Source: Candidatus Uhrbacteria bacterium CG_4_9_14_3_um_filter_36_7
Lineage (GTDB): Bacteria > Patescibacteriota > Patescibacteriia > UBA9934 > GWF2-40-263
NCBI GenBank assembly: GCA_002791255.1
Contig: PFWS01000048.1
Location: 1 to 13,878, forward strand
Direction of reading: 5' to 3'
DNA length: 13,878 nt
Numbering within the stretch: position 1 is the stretch's first letter; the number at the start of each line of letters is the position of its first letter. The position numbers and the translations under genes were made by a program. Under the pieces are notes generated by a model. The model was given only the letters and a program-made list of their open reading frames with translations. It was not told the origin of the DNA and did not search any database. Shown piece after piece: positions 5,857-12,047 of this stretch.

Positions 5857-5870
5857 CAGGAGAGTTAAAC

Positions 5871-6458
5871 ATGTACAGAAAGACGAAGTTCCCAGACGGT
5901 TCCCTACTCGTGATTATTGTTTCCCAACAAACGGAAGAAAGGTTGGGAGGTACCTGTTTTCGGGGAAAGTGTGTTCGCAAGGCAGGCAACTTCTTCCGTT
6001 GGGAGAGTCTTCACGAGCTGTTCGATAGACACGATCGTTTGATTGATTTCTTGGCCGCAACGGCTCAGGAACGAGCAGTGCTTGTAGATGACGAACAAGG
6101 TGGTGGGCCCGGTACCAACAGATACACCGTAGACAAGTTTAGCTGTACTTTCGAGAATGGTGGCGATGTGGGTTGGGAATCCACAGTTCCTCGAGACGGC
6201 TATCCCAACTGGCTGTTGGAACGGTTCACCCCAAACCGCCGCAGTGTTGCACTGCGGATCAAGATGGAGCACCCCGAGTATCGAGCGCCAAAAACAAAAC
6301 TGATCACCTTCGTGTGTCAATTGGTGTTCGATGCCAAGGACGGTTTTATTCTCATCATACACTCCCTCTATCCCGGTGTGGACGTGGGTGAACTCAAAGG
6401 AGACATGACAGGTCGGGAAGGTCGTGTCTTCTTCGACTGGAATCACCCGGGACAGTAG
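5871..6458 (+). CDS. Orphan protein of unknown function, GC-rich (195 aa)
   Basis: The family is not recognised. No signal peptide or clear membrane span is seen. The N-terminal part has SLLVIIVSQQTEERLGG, with Cys29 and Cys34. The middle holds Gly/Asp-rich DDEQGGGPGTNRYTVD (73-88). The C-terminal third looks like alternating strands (KTKLITFVCQLVFDAKDG, then FILIIHSLYPG) and ends FFDWNHPGQ. The ATG at 5871 has AGGAG at 5858-5862, an ideal 8-nt spacing, plus an excellent promoter and a strong terminator. This makes it clearly the real strand despite a 198-codon open frame on the minus strand. Composition is GC-rich like the preceding orphan gene, and the two lie in tandem as separate transcription units. 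A small enzyme or toxin-like fold is possible but not shown. Confidence 0.78.
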   Translation: MYRKTKFPDGSLLVIIVSQQTEERLGGTCFRGKCVRKAGNFFRWESLHELFDRHDRLIDFLAATAQERAVLVDDEQGGGPGTNRYTVDKFSCTFENGGDVGWESTVPRDGYPNWLLERFTPNRRSVALRIKMEHPEYRAPKTKLITFVCQLVFDAKDGFILIIHSLYPGVDVGELKGDMTGREGRVFFDWNHPGQ

Positions 6459-6508
6459 AAAGGGGGGAGATTTACCAAGTCTGTTTTCTTGAAAGGGCAC
6501 TTTGTAAG

Positions 6509-6530
6509 AAGCCTCTATATGCCGCGGCTT
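6509..6530 (+). other. Small stem-loop downstream of the second orphan gene
   Basis: AAGCC (6509-6513) pairs with GGCTT (6526-6530) around a 12-base loop. It lies between the gene and its terminator, so both orphan transcripts have extra structure in the 3' untranslated region. Confidence 0.35.
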
Positions 6531-6540
6531 AAGTCAGCTT

Positions 6541-6575
6541 GCCCTGTACCATCTCTGGTACGGGGCTTTGTGTTT
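6541..6575 (+). terminator. Terminator of second orphan gene
   Basis: A 10-bp stem pairs GCCCTGTACC (6541-6550) with GGTACGGGGC (6557-6566), with one G-U pair and the loop ATCTCT. TTTGTGTTT follows. Confidence 0.85.
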
Positions 6576-6586
6576 ATAAACTTAAT

Positions 6587-6622
6587 AAAAGAAAAAACAC
6601 GACCTTGAAGTCATGTTTTTTC
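6587..6622 (-). terminator. Terminator of tRNA-Gly (minus strand)
   Basis: A 13-bp stem pairs 6610-6622 with 6591-6603 (minus reading GAAAAAACATGAC, then GTCGTGTTTTTTC), with one mismatched/wobble position and a 6-nt loop. TTTT follows on the minus strand. It begins directly after the encoded CCA and faces the orphan gene's terminator, so two convergent transcripts stop back to back. Confidence 0.75.
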
Positions 6623-6697
<75 letters not shown>

Positions 6698-6717
6698 ATG
6701 ATTATTTTGTGAAAGTA

Positions 6718-6746
6718 AGATTATCGGATTTTTTTATTTTTGACAA
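6718..6746 (-). promoter_or_regulatory. Promoter of tRNA-Gly
   Basis: On the minus strand, TTGTCA (6746-6741), a 17-nt spacer and TAATCT (6723-6718) lie about 20 bases before the tRNA. The tRNA-Pro promoter uses the same TTGTCA -35. This promoter lies just before the tRNA and after the stop of the 286-aa gene. Confidence 0.7.
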
Positions 6747-6750
6747 GATT

Positions 6751-7611
6751 TTATGGACGTTTTTTAACAATAATAAACGAAACAATAAGGCTAATGAGTA
6801 CAATACTTCCAATAATCATTTGTTGACCCGAACGTTTCATTTTAGGTGATTCAAAAATTTGAAAAGATGTTTCTGGATAGCTTTCTCCTTTTGGTGGTGG
6901 AAATCCAATTTGCGGAATCATATCAATTTGAGTATCTCCAGAGGTATTTAAAAGAGCCACACCAGCTCGCCAAGATGGATTTGCTGTAGCTGGTATTTCA
7001 GCAAATGGAATCATGAGAGTTACTTGATTATTTTTTACTTCAACCACAGCGTTGGTTGTTTTATCCATAGCCCAAAAATCCGCTTCAGAATTATACCAAC
7101 GATAATCGATATACCAAATATTATCTTCGCGATTATGTTTAATAATAAATGATTGATCAGTATTTATTCGCACACCTTCTTTTTCATTATTTTCTTCTTT
7201 CCCATCAGTGTCTGCATAAAAAAGAAAATTAATTCCCTGATCTGGAATGGTTTGTGGTAAGGCAGCAGCTAACCAAAGATCAAGAACCCACATTTGGTTT
7301 TTAATATTTTGTGAAAGTTGTGCTTTTATAACATCTCCCCAAGCGGTTTGAAGGGAAGAGGTGTTTCCAACACGATTCAATACATCACCAATAGGATCAA
7401 AAACCGTTGTCTGACCAGTTGCAGAAAGAAATGCCTCTCGCTCCTCGGTTGCAACTGGATTTGTAAGTGCTTCTGTTGAAAGATTTATTTCCTTTCGTAA
7501 AAAATCATCTGTTCCAGGAAGAATCAAAGTATTTGGTTCTTGAGCAATAAGATCGCTAATTGGCATTACGATCATTAAAAAGCTTATAAAAATGAGAAAT
7601 TTTTGTTTCAT
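6751..7611 (-). CDS. Exported, C-terminally membrane-anchored protein of unknown function (286 aa)
   Basis: The N-terminal signal peptide runs to about residue 23 (FLIFISFLMIVMPISDLIA, then Q). A long outside domain follows, rich in Trp, Asn, Thr and beta-strand patterns, for example QMWVLDLWLAAALPQ (106-120), INFLFYADTDG (127-137) and NIWYIDYRWYNSEADFW (164-180). A single C-terminal membrane helix (about 264-282) ends with KKRP, which should stay inside. The topology is a cell-surface protein held by its tail. The Asp-containing strand FYADTDG and the sandwich-like pattern recall carbohydrate-binding (CBM9/DOMON-like) folds; this is a weak inference. A TTGACG-N17-TATGGT promoter places the RNA start within about 3 nt of the ATG, so the message is probably leaderless. 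It has no SD. Confidence 0.85.
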   Translation of the reverse strand: MKQKFLIFISFLMIVMPISDLIAQEPNTLILPGTDDFLRKEINLSTEALTNPVATEEREAFLSATGQTTVFDPIGDVLNRVGNTSSLQTAWGDVIKAQLSQNIKNQMWVLDLWLAAALPQTIPDQGINFLFYADTDGKEENNEKEGVRINTDQSFIIKHNREDNIWYIDYRWYNSEADFWAMDKTTNAVVEVKNNQVTLMIPFAEIPATANPSWRAGVALLNTSGDTQIDMIPQIGFPPPKGESYPETSFQIFESPKMKRSGQQMIIGSIVLISLIVSFIIVKKRP

Positions 7612-7620
7612 AAAGAAAAT

Positions 7621-7649
7621 ACCATAACCAGTTTTTTATGAATCGTCAA
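7621..7649 (-). promoter_or_regulatory. Promoter of the 286-aa exported protein gene, probably leaderless
   Basis: On the minus strand, TTGACG (7649-7644), a 17-nt spacer and TATGGT (7626-7621) are followed by the ATG at 7611. Only 9 bases separate the -10 from the start codon, which predicts a transcript with almost no 5' leader. Confidence 0.6.
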
Positions 7650-7664
7650 ACACATGATTCTTCC

Positions 7665-7693
7665 TTGTCAGATTAGAAAAAGATTGATATGCT
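7665..7693 (+). promoter_or_regulatory. Promoter of tRNA-Pro
   Basis: TTGTCA (7665-7670), a 17-nt spacer and TATGCT (7688-7693) lie 18 bases before the tRNA. It is divergent from, and only 15 bp away from, the promoter of the exported protein gene. Confidence 0.7.
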
Positions 7694-7711
7694 TTTTCAA
7701 GATTTTTTCAT

Positions 7712-7788
7712 CGGGGATTAGCTCAGTAGGCTAGAGCGCCTGGTTTGGGACCAGGAGGCCGTGGGTTCAAGTCCCGCATCCCCGACCA
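7712..7788 (+). tRNA. tRNA-Pro (anticodon TGG)
   Basis: The acceptor CGGGGAT pairs with ATCCCCG. The D stem is GCTC/GAGC. The anticodon stem is CCTGG/CCAGG with loop TTTGGGA (anticodon TGG). The T arm is GTGGG-TTCAAGT-CCCGC. Discriminator A and CCA are encoded. Length is 77 nt including CCA. A TTGTCA promoter precedes it. Confidence 0.96.
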
Positions 7789-7844
7789 GCCAGCTCTAGG
7801 TTGAACTAGAATCTAGAGTCTAGTAATTTAAATTCAGAATATTT

Positions 7845-7880
7845 AAAAAACTGCTCTTTTGAAGAAGCTGTTTTTTATTT
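7845..7880 (+). terminator. Probable terminator of tRNA-Pro
   Basis: AAAAAAC-T-GCT (7845-7855) pairs imperfectly with AGC-T-GTTTTTT (7866-7876). The T run is partly in the stem. It lies about 60 nt after the tRNA and just before the TATAAT of the next gene. Confidence 0.6.
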
Positions 7881-7894
7881 CTTTCCAAACGCGT

Positions 7895-7900
7895 TATAAT
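7895..7900 (+). promoter_or_regulatory. -10 box upstream of the pilin-like gene
   Basis: A perfect TATAAT is present without a convincing -35 at the proper distance. RNA would start near 7907, giving a leader of about 29 nt composed almost only of T and A before the ATG at 7936. Confidence 0.45.
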
Positions 7901-7935
7901 AAAAAATATTGTTTTTTCTGTTTATTTTTTTATTT

Positions 7936-8445
7936 ATGTCTTCAACCTCTCATCAACGTGGGTTTACTTTAATTGAACTTTTGGTTGTCATTGGAATTTT
8001 GGCAATTCTAGGAGTTATTGCTTTGGTATCTCTTGATCCTAAAGCCCGCCTAAAAGATGCTCGCGATGCAATGCGGTTTAATGATGCTAGCGAACTTTCA
8101 TCTTCACTTGAAATTTATAGTGTAAATTATTCAAACGATTCTTCTGATATTTTTTTGATTGATAAACTAACTCAAGGTGAAGTTTATATGATTGGCGCAG
8201 CCGCTATAGGTTGTGATGATAAAAATTTATTTTGTGGAATAAAAGTAACCAGCGAACATCATTGTATTGATTTATCTGCGCTGGTAAGTGATGGTTATTT
8301 AGCTCAGATTCCCGTGAGTCCAAGTGAAAAGACTTCTTGGTCAAATGATCTTACAGGCTATACTCTTCAAAAAGATGATTCAGGGATTATTCACGTTCGT
8401 TCTTGCGAAGCTGAAAATAGAGAAGCGATTGATATCACTTTTTAA
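7936..8445 (+). CDS. Type IV pilin-like (pseudopilin) protein
   Basis: The protein is 169 aa. It has a classic type III leader: SHQRG then FTLIELLVVIGILAILG, with prepilin peptidase cleavage after Gly9, Phe at +1 and Glu at +5. The hydrophobic N-terminal helix anchors the protein before assembly. The C-terminal globular part has four Cys (93, 100, 110, 157) that could form two disulfides, and the block HHCIDLSALVSDGYLAQIPVSPS (108-130, cited by position) seen in many Parcubacteria pseudopilins. I chose the ATG at 7936; an upstream TTG at 7909 would add nine hydrophobic residues before the leader and is less likely. No SD; the leader is U-rich. No other pilus genes are adjacent. Its stop overlaps that of the convergent gene by 2-3 bases. 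Confidence 0.92.
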   Translation: MSSTSHQRGFTLIELLVVIGILAILGVIALVSLDPKARLKDARDAMRFNDASELSSSLEIYSVNYSNDSSDIFLIDKLTQGEVYMIGAAAIGCDDKNLFCGIKVTSEHHCIDLSALVSDGYLAQIPVSPSEKTSWSNDLTGYTLQKDDSGIIHVRSCEAENREAIDITF

Positions 8446-9611
8446 TATGGCCATTTAATAGTTAAATCATCTGTGAGGCTGCCAAGGTCGGTATAAGTTG
8501 TATAAATATCTATATCAATAAGAACAGCAAAATTAGAATCAAGATGCATTTGTTCAACTATTTCTCCAGATAGATGATAGTAGCCCTGATTGAGTAGATA
8601 AACCATTTCTCTAGAAGGAGTAATACCAAGTGTTCCATTTGAGTGAGAGTCATTTGTTAATGGCTCTCCTTTTGTATAGTTTGAGAAAAATACATCAGGA
8701 ATATCAATTACTTGCTCGTGCCATTTTTCTCCATAAAGTTTTTTTGCAATTTCTTCTGTTTCAACCCATCGTAAAATTCCACCTGTTTCAACTGCGTATA
8801 CCTTTGGATCTGTCTCAAGTTTTATAAGATAGGTTCCTGGACGAATAGTAACATTTTTTCCAAGTGGGTAGCTTGCAAGTTGCTCTTCTGTTACATAAGA
8901 GACGTCATCAAAATTTGCAAACCAGGTAAAAAATATTGTTTCACTTGGAAACGCATGACGTTTTTCATCGGCTCCAATAAAATAAATAGCTGCGTCAACA
9001 GATGTTTGTGGATCCCCATCATCTGGGAGTTTAAATAAAAGCCCGTGGGTTGGAATTACTTCTTTTTCATTTATTAGGGAATTTGAATCATTAGGTAAGG
9101 ATGTATTATCTATCGAAGAATTCTCTGTGGTTGTTTGAGAAAGTGTGGTTGCGTATGTTTGGGCTTCTATTGCATCGAGTTTCCATGGTTCATCTTCTGT
9201 GGAAGTAATTTTAACATAACGGTAAGAGCTAGTTTGAAGAAATGGAATAATGGGTGTAGATTCACCAATTTCAAAACGAATATTTTCAACCTGAAGATTT
9301 TGTTCATTTTCATCTAGGAATTGAATTTGGGCAGTCGCACCCACATCTAAAAGTAACATGTGAAGTTTTAAATCTCCTGTTCCTTCTTCTCCTTGTCCCA
9401 TATCTAAAAAAACAAAAGCATCTTTTCCTAAGAAACTTGTCATAGCATCATCTGGAGCCCCAACCGAAAGAAGAGGATCGAGTGCATTGGCAATAGAATG
9501 GGAATACAGACTATTTGCATAAGCATCAGATGCATGGACAAAATTTAAAGGGAAGCTTGGTAATAATCCAAGTAAAAATAGAAATAAAAACCATTTTGAA
9601 AATAAGCGCAT
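8442..9611 (-). CDS. Large exported protein with beta-sandwich and Parcubacteria-type FPSE repeat domain (389 aa)
   Basis: The signal peptide is residues 1-27, cleaved after FVHA. Residues about 28-155 look like a galactose-binding/discoidin-like sandwich (ALDPLLSVGAPDDAMTSF at 43-60, SSYRYVKI near 128-135). A Ser/Thr/Asn linker (156-182) follows. Then comes a domain (about 207-315) with KRHAFPSETIFFTWF, YPLGKNVTIRPGTYLIKL, DPKVYAVETGGILRWV, AKKLYGEKW and IPDVFFSNY. That order of phrases is a common extracellular module in Parcubacteria proteins, with no known function. No sorting signal or tail anchor is seen, so it may be secreted or surface-bound by other means. The gene ends tail-to-tail with the pilin-like gene, sharing TTAA at the stops. 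It has no SD. Confidence 0.88.
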   Translation of the reverse strand: MRLFSKWFLFLFLLGLLPSFPLNFVHASDAYANSLYSHSIANALDPLLSVGAPDDAMTSFLGKDAFVFLDMGQGEEGTGDLKLHMLLLDVGATAQIQFLDENEQNLQVENIRFEIGESTPIIPFLQTSSYRYVKITSTEDEPWKLDAIEAQTYATTLSQTTTENSSIDNTSLPNDSNSLINEKEVIPTHGLLFKLPDDGDPQTSVDAAIYFIGADEKRHAFPSETIFFTWFANFDDVSYVTEEQLASYPLGKNVTIRPGTYLIKLETDPKVYAVETGGILRWVETEEIAKKLYGEKWHEQVIDIPDVFFSNYTKGEPLTNDSHSNGTLGITPSREMVYLLNQGYYHLSGEIVEQMHLDSNFAVLIDIDIYTTYTDLGSLTDDLTIKWPY

Positions 9612-9680
9612 AAAAGATATGGAATATTCTTAACTTATACAAGACTTTATTATAAAAGAAATTTATAAAATCGTCATATA

Positions 9681-9707
9681 AAAAATAAGACCCCCGAGAA
9701 TCGGGGG
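9681..9707 (-). terminator. Terminator of the GGDEF gene
   Basis: On the minus strand, a perfect 7-bp GC stem (CCCCCGA with TCGGGGG, 9707-9691, loop of three) is followed by TCTTATTTTTTAT. It lies about 20 nt after the stop codon at 9727. Confidence 0.85.
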
Positions 9708-9726
9708 CGTGCGAGTTTTTTCAGAG

Positions 9727-10638
9727 TCAAAAACGTCTGGAACGATAACGGTTTCTACCCAATTTTTTTGCCTGATACAATGCTCTATCTGCATGGGTGA
9801 TGAAATCCTCAAGTCTATTTTCCCATCCTCCGACCGCAATACCAATTGAAACTGTTTGATCCCACTGAATTTCCGGGACAGCAATTTTTACAGCCCTTGG
9901 AATCATATAAATTATTCTTTTTGCAATCTTTCTCCCTGCTTCTATTCCTTCAAGACCAGCAATAACCAGTTCGTCTCCACCTAGCCTTGCGAGGATATCA
10001 GACCCCCTCATTGCACTATTTGTCATTACTCTAGAAGTTATTTGAAGCAGACTATCTCCAACCGGATGCCCGTAGGTATCATTAACTTTCTTGAAATTAT
10101 CAAGATCAATGATGAGGAAAAAAATTTGACCTTTAGGATTTTTTTTATTTACCCAAGCAATGCGTTCTGCCCTACGTTTAAGTTCGGGAAATTCTCGCAG
10201 AGAAAAATGTCGTCTTGAAAAAAGACTTGTAAGAAGAACATCAACAGTAGCATTCTCCCTTGCTTCAACAAGTAGAGAGAACAACTCTTCTATTTCTGGA
10301 TATGGACTATAATCTCTTTCTCTTTCGAATTGAACAATAATACATCCACTAATGCCACCATCTTTTTTTATAGGTAAATATTGATGAGTTGAGGGTATTT
10401 TTGTTCCGATCATCAGATTGAGGAATTCTATAGGGACACTTGGAACCATTAGTTCCTGAGTAGTTCCCAAAAGGACAGGATGTTCACCTTCTTCATTGAA
10501 ACTGTAAACCGTAAGGCTCACAGCCTCAAGGTCGCGCATTATTGCTTCGCAGAGTTTTGTGATATTTTCACGGGTTCCAGTTACTGCCTGGAGTACCGCA
10601 TGTGAAAATCGATATTTTTCTTCCATGTTCTCTAACAT
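9727..10638 (-). CDS. GGDEF-domain protein, putative diguanylate cyclase (GGDEL variant)
   Basis: The protein is 303 aa. Residues about 1-135 form an N-terminal sensory-type region, possibly GAF-like, without membrane spans. The C-terminal half is a GGDEF domain that would make cyclic di-GMP from two GTP. Marks are FFLIIDLDNFKKVNDTYGH (metal-binding Asp178, Asp180), ARLGGDELVIAG with the signature GGDEL at 220-224, SIGIA (264-268) and HADRALYQAKKLGRNR. The signature ends in Leu, not Phe. An inhibitory I-site RGSD (211-214) lies exactly five residues before the signature. The ATG at 10638 is preceded by AGAGG (10648-10644) at 5-nt spacing. A GTG two codons upstream overlaps that SD and is less likely. 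No partner c-di-GMP phosphodiesterase or PilZ gene is in the window. It is a single-gene unit with its own terminator. Confidence 0.93.
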   Translation of the reverse strand: MLENMEEKYRFSHAVLQAVTGTRENITKLCEAIMRDLEAVSLTVYSFNEEGEHPVLLGTTQELMVPSVPIEFLNLMIGTKIPSTHQYLPIKKDGGISGCIIVQFERERDYSPYPEIEELFSLLVEARENATVDVLLTSLFSRRHFSLREFPELKRRAERIAWVNKKNPKGQIFFLIIDLDNFKKVNDTYGHPVGDSLLQITSRVMTNSAMRGSDILARLGGDELVIAGLEGIEAGRKIAKRIIYMIPRAVKIAVPEIQWDQTVSIGIAVGGWENRLEDFITHADRALYQAKKLGRNRYRSRRF

Positions 10639-10709
10639 GTCCACCTCTTTTATTTAACTTGTGAATGTTCGTCAAGAACCTTTTGGTTATTAGCATAAAA
10701 ATCGATTTT

Positions 10710-10738
10710 TTGTCTATAACATTTATACCCTTTATTAT
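10710..10738 (+). promoter_or_regulatory. Candidate promoter for the lipoprotein operon
   Basis: TTGTCT (10710-10715), a 17-nt spacer and TATTAT (10733-10738) are present. The leader to the ATG at 10833 would be about 88 nt of A/T-rich sequence. A TAGAAT nearer the gene (about 10778) is an alternative -10 without a good -35. Confidence 0.4.
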
Positions 10739-10832
10739 GTATTACGGTATTATTTACTTTTTCCTTCAAATCAATTAGAATACCTTTAAAAGTAAAACTT
10801 TTATTATTTATCTAATTTTATTTTATTTATTT

Positions 10833-11135
10833 ATGTCTAAAATGTTTTTGGTCGCATTGGTTCTTGGAGCCCTTGTGGTTACCGGAGCTGGATGCGGAGC
10901 AGTTGCTCCAGGTGGAAGCTCTAACTCAAACGTAAACAACGGAGCCAACCAAGCAAATACGTACGATAATTCAGCTCAAGTGAATGTGGAGGAAGAAACA
11001 CCAGAACTTTCATCTGATTCCACCCAAGAAGATTACAATAATGTGATCAATGATATTGAATCACTTGAAAATGATCTTGAGGGCATGAATTCAAGCCTTA
11101 AAACACTTGAAGGAGTAAATACAAACCTTCAATAA
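10833..11135 (+). CDS. Small lipoprotein of unknown function (100 aa)
   Basis: The N terminus is a lipoprotein signal: MSKM, hydrophobic FLVALVLGALVVTG, then AGC with the lipid-modified Cys21. The box is relaxed (Gly at -3). After a Gly/Ser/Asn-rich tether (GGSSNSNVNNGANQANTYD, 27-45) the rest is acidic and ends with a helical segment (INDIESLENDLEGMNSSLKT, about 72-91) that could form a short coiled coil. It is membrane-tethered and outward-facing. The leader TTTATTTATTTATG has no SD, and the same U-rich context precedes the pilin-like gene. The next gene begins 25 bp later with no promoter or terminator between, so the two form an operon of exported helical proteins. Confidence 0.82.
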   Translation: MSKMFLVALVLGALVVTGAGCGAVAPGGSSNSNVNNGANQANTYDNSAQVNVEEETPELSSDSTQEDYNNVINDIESLENDLEGMNSSLKTLEGVNTNLQ

Positions 11136-11158
11136 ATGTTAATTCTTACATGTTAATT
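11136..11158 (+). repeat. 9-bp direct repeat between two exported-protein genes
   Basis: ATGTTAATT occurs at 11136-11144 and again at 11150-11158, five bases apart, filling most of the 25-bp gap. The second copy sits directly before the ATG at 11161. Confidence 0.5.
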
Positions 11159-11160
11159 TT

Positions 11161-11937
11161 ATGAAGATCTTACTTAGTATTATTGCAGCCTTTTCTTTGG
11201 TAGTTGTACCAATGACTCAAATTGAAGCAACAAGCGTAAAAGATAGTTTAACTGAAGAACAAAAAGCCGAAATTGAAGCAAAATCTCAAGAAGCACAAGC
11301 TCAAGCAGATGAAGCAAAAGAAAAAGCCTGGGAAGCAGGCACAACAGCTGCCCAAGAAGCTGGGATAACTTTTGAACAATTTCAAGATGCAGTTTTAAAA
11401 GTACTTGATTTGGCTATTCAACGCGTAGAAAATGCTCAGGGCACTATTGAAGGGCTTTATTATATGAGCGATACAACTAAAGATGAAATTACCGATGGAC
11501 TTGAAGCTCTTGAAGGAGAATTATTAAGCTATAAAACAGCTGTGAGAAGCGCAGATACTGTTGATGAAATTCGAGCTATTAATGAAGATGTTATTCAAAC
11601 CCTTAAAGACAGTACAAGTGTTATTATTGAAGCGGTTAAAGAGAGTTCTTTAGTAATTTATGCAGAGGTTGAAAAAACAGTGGAAAAAATAAAAATTAAA
11701 TCCGATGCAATGCTTGCTGTTTTAGAAGTTGATTGTACTGAGGGAGCTTCTGAAATTGATAGTTTACAAGCTGAATTAGAAACATTGGAGACTCTTAATG
11801 ATGATCTTAAATCAGCAATTGAAGATCAAGATAAAGAGAATGCAAAAATATATGCACAAGAAGCCATGAGCATGATTCCTGGAATTCTTAAAAGTCTTGA
11901 ATCGATTGTAAACACATGTAGTGAATATATTGAGTAA
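11161..11937 (+). CDS. Secreted, all-helical (coiled-coil) protein of unknown function (258 aa)
   Basis: The signal peptide is residues 1-23 (MKILLSIIAAFSLVVVP, cleaved after IEA). The mature part is almost fully alpha-helical and acidic. An Ala/Glu/Gln/Lys stretch (EEQKAEIEAKSQEAQAQADE, 33-52) is followed by further heptad-like helices to the end (for example EVEKTVEKIKIKSDAM and LQAELETLETLNDDL). Two Cys, one in EVDCTEG and one in NTCSEY near the C terminus, could form a disulfide holding a hairpin of helices. No enzymatic motif is visible. It probably works outside the membrane as a structural or binding protein. It is cotranscribed with the preceding lipoprotein gene and ended by a very strong terminator. 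No SD. Confidence 0.82.
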   Translation: MKILLSIIAAFSLVVVPMTQIEATSVKDSLTEEQKAEIEAKSQEAQAQADEAKEKAWEAGTTAAQEAGITFEQFQDAVLKVLDLAIQRVENAQGTIEGLYYMSDTTKDEITDGLEALEGELLSYKTAVRSADTVDEIRAINEDVIQTLKDSTSVIIEAVKESSLVIYAEVEKTVEKIKIKSDAMLAVLEVDCTEGASEIDSLQAELETLETLNDDLKSAIEDQDKENAKIYAQEAMSMIPGILKSLESIVNTCSEYIE

Positions 11938-11954
11938 AATAAAATAAGTTTTTT

Positions 11955-11990
11955 AAAATAAGACCCGTATTTACGGGTCTTATTTTGTTA
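11955..11990 (+). terminator. Strong terminator after the lipoprotein operon
   Basis: A perfect stem of up to 15 bp pairs AAAATAAGACCCGTA (11955-11969) with TACGGGTCTTATTTT (11972-11986). The A/T ends supply a T run in both directions, so it may also work on the minus strand. Confidence 0.9.
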
Positions 11991-11997
11991 AGAAATT

Positions 11998-12026
11998 TTG
12001 ACAATTTTAAAAAAATATGTTATTTT
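11998..12026 (+). promoter_or_regulatory. Promoter of the 300-aa charged protein gene
   Basis: A perfect TTGACA (11998-12003), a 17-nt spacer and TATTTT (12021-12026) are present. The predicted leader is about 15 nt and T/A-only, with no SD before the ATG at 12048. Confidence 0.7.
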
Positions 12027-12047
12027 AGAAAAAATAGATTATTTTTT

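Noticed and set aside
5904..6500. 198-codon open frame on the minus strand opposite the second orphan gene
   Set aside because: It starts at GTG with no ribosome site or promoter, while the plus-strand gene has promoter, SD at ideal spacing and terminator. Long antisense frames are common opposite GC-rich genes.
7789..7830. CTAG-rich mirrored string after tRNA-Pro (CTCTAG, CTAGA, TCTAG)
   Set aside because: Short overlapping palindromes that need only a few bases. No copy elsewhere was noticed and no att-like duplication of the tRNA end was seen.
7909..7935. TTG start nine codons upstream of the pilin-like gene
   Set aside because: It would put a Phe-rich stretch before the prepilin leader. 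The ATG at 7936 gives a normal short leader, and the TATAAT box at 7895-7900 fits a start after it.
11985..12047. TTG start 21 codons upstream of the 300-aa charged protein
   Set aside because: It lies in the terminator tail and upstream of the TTGACA/TATTTT promoter, so it would not be in the message.
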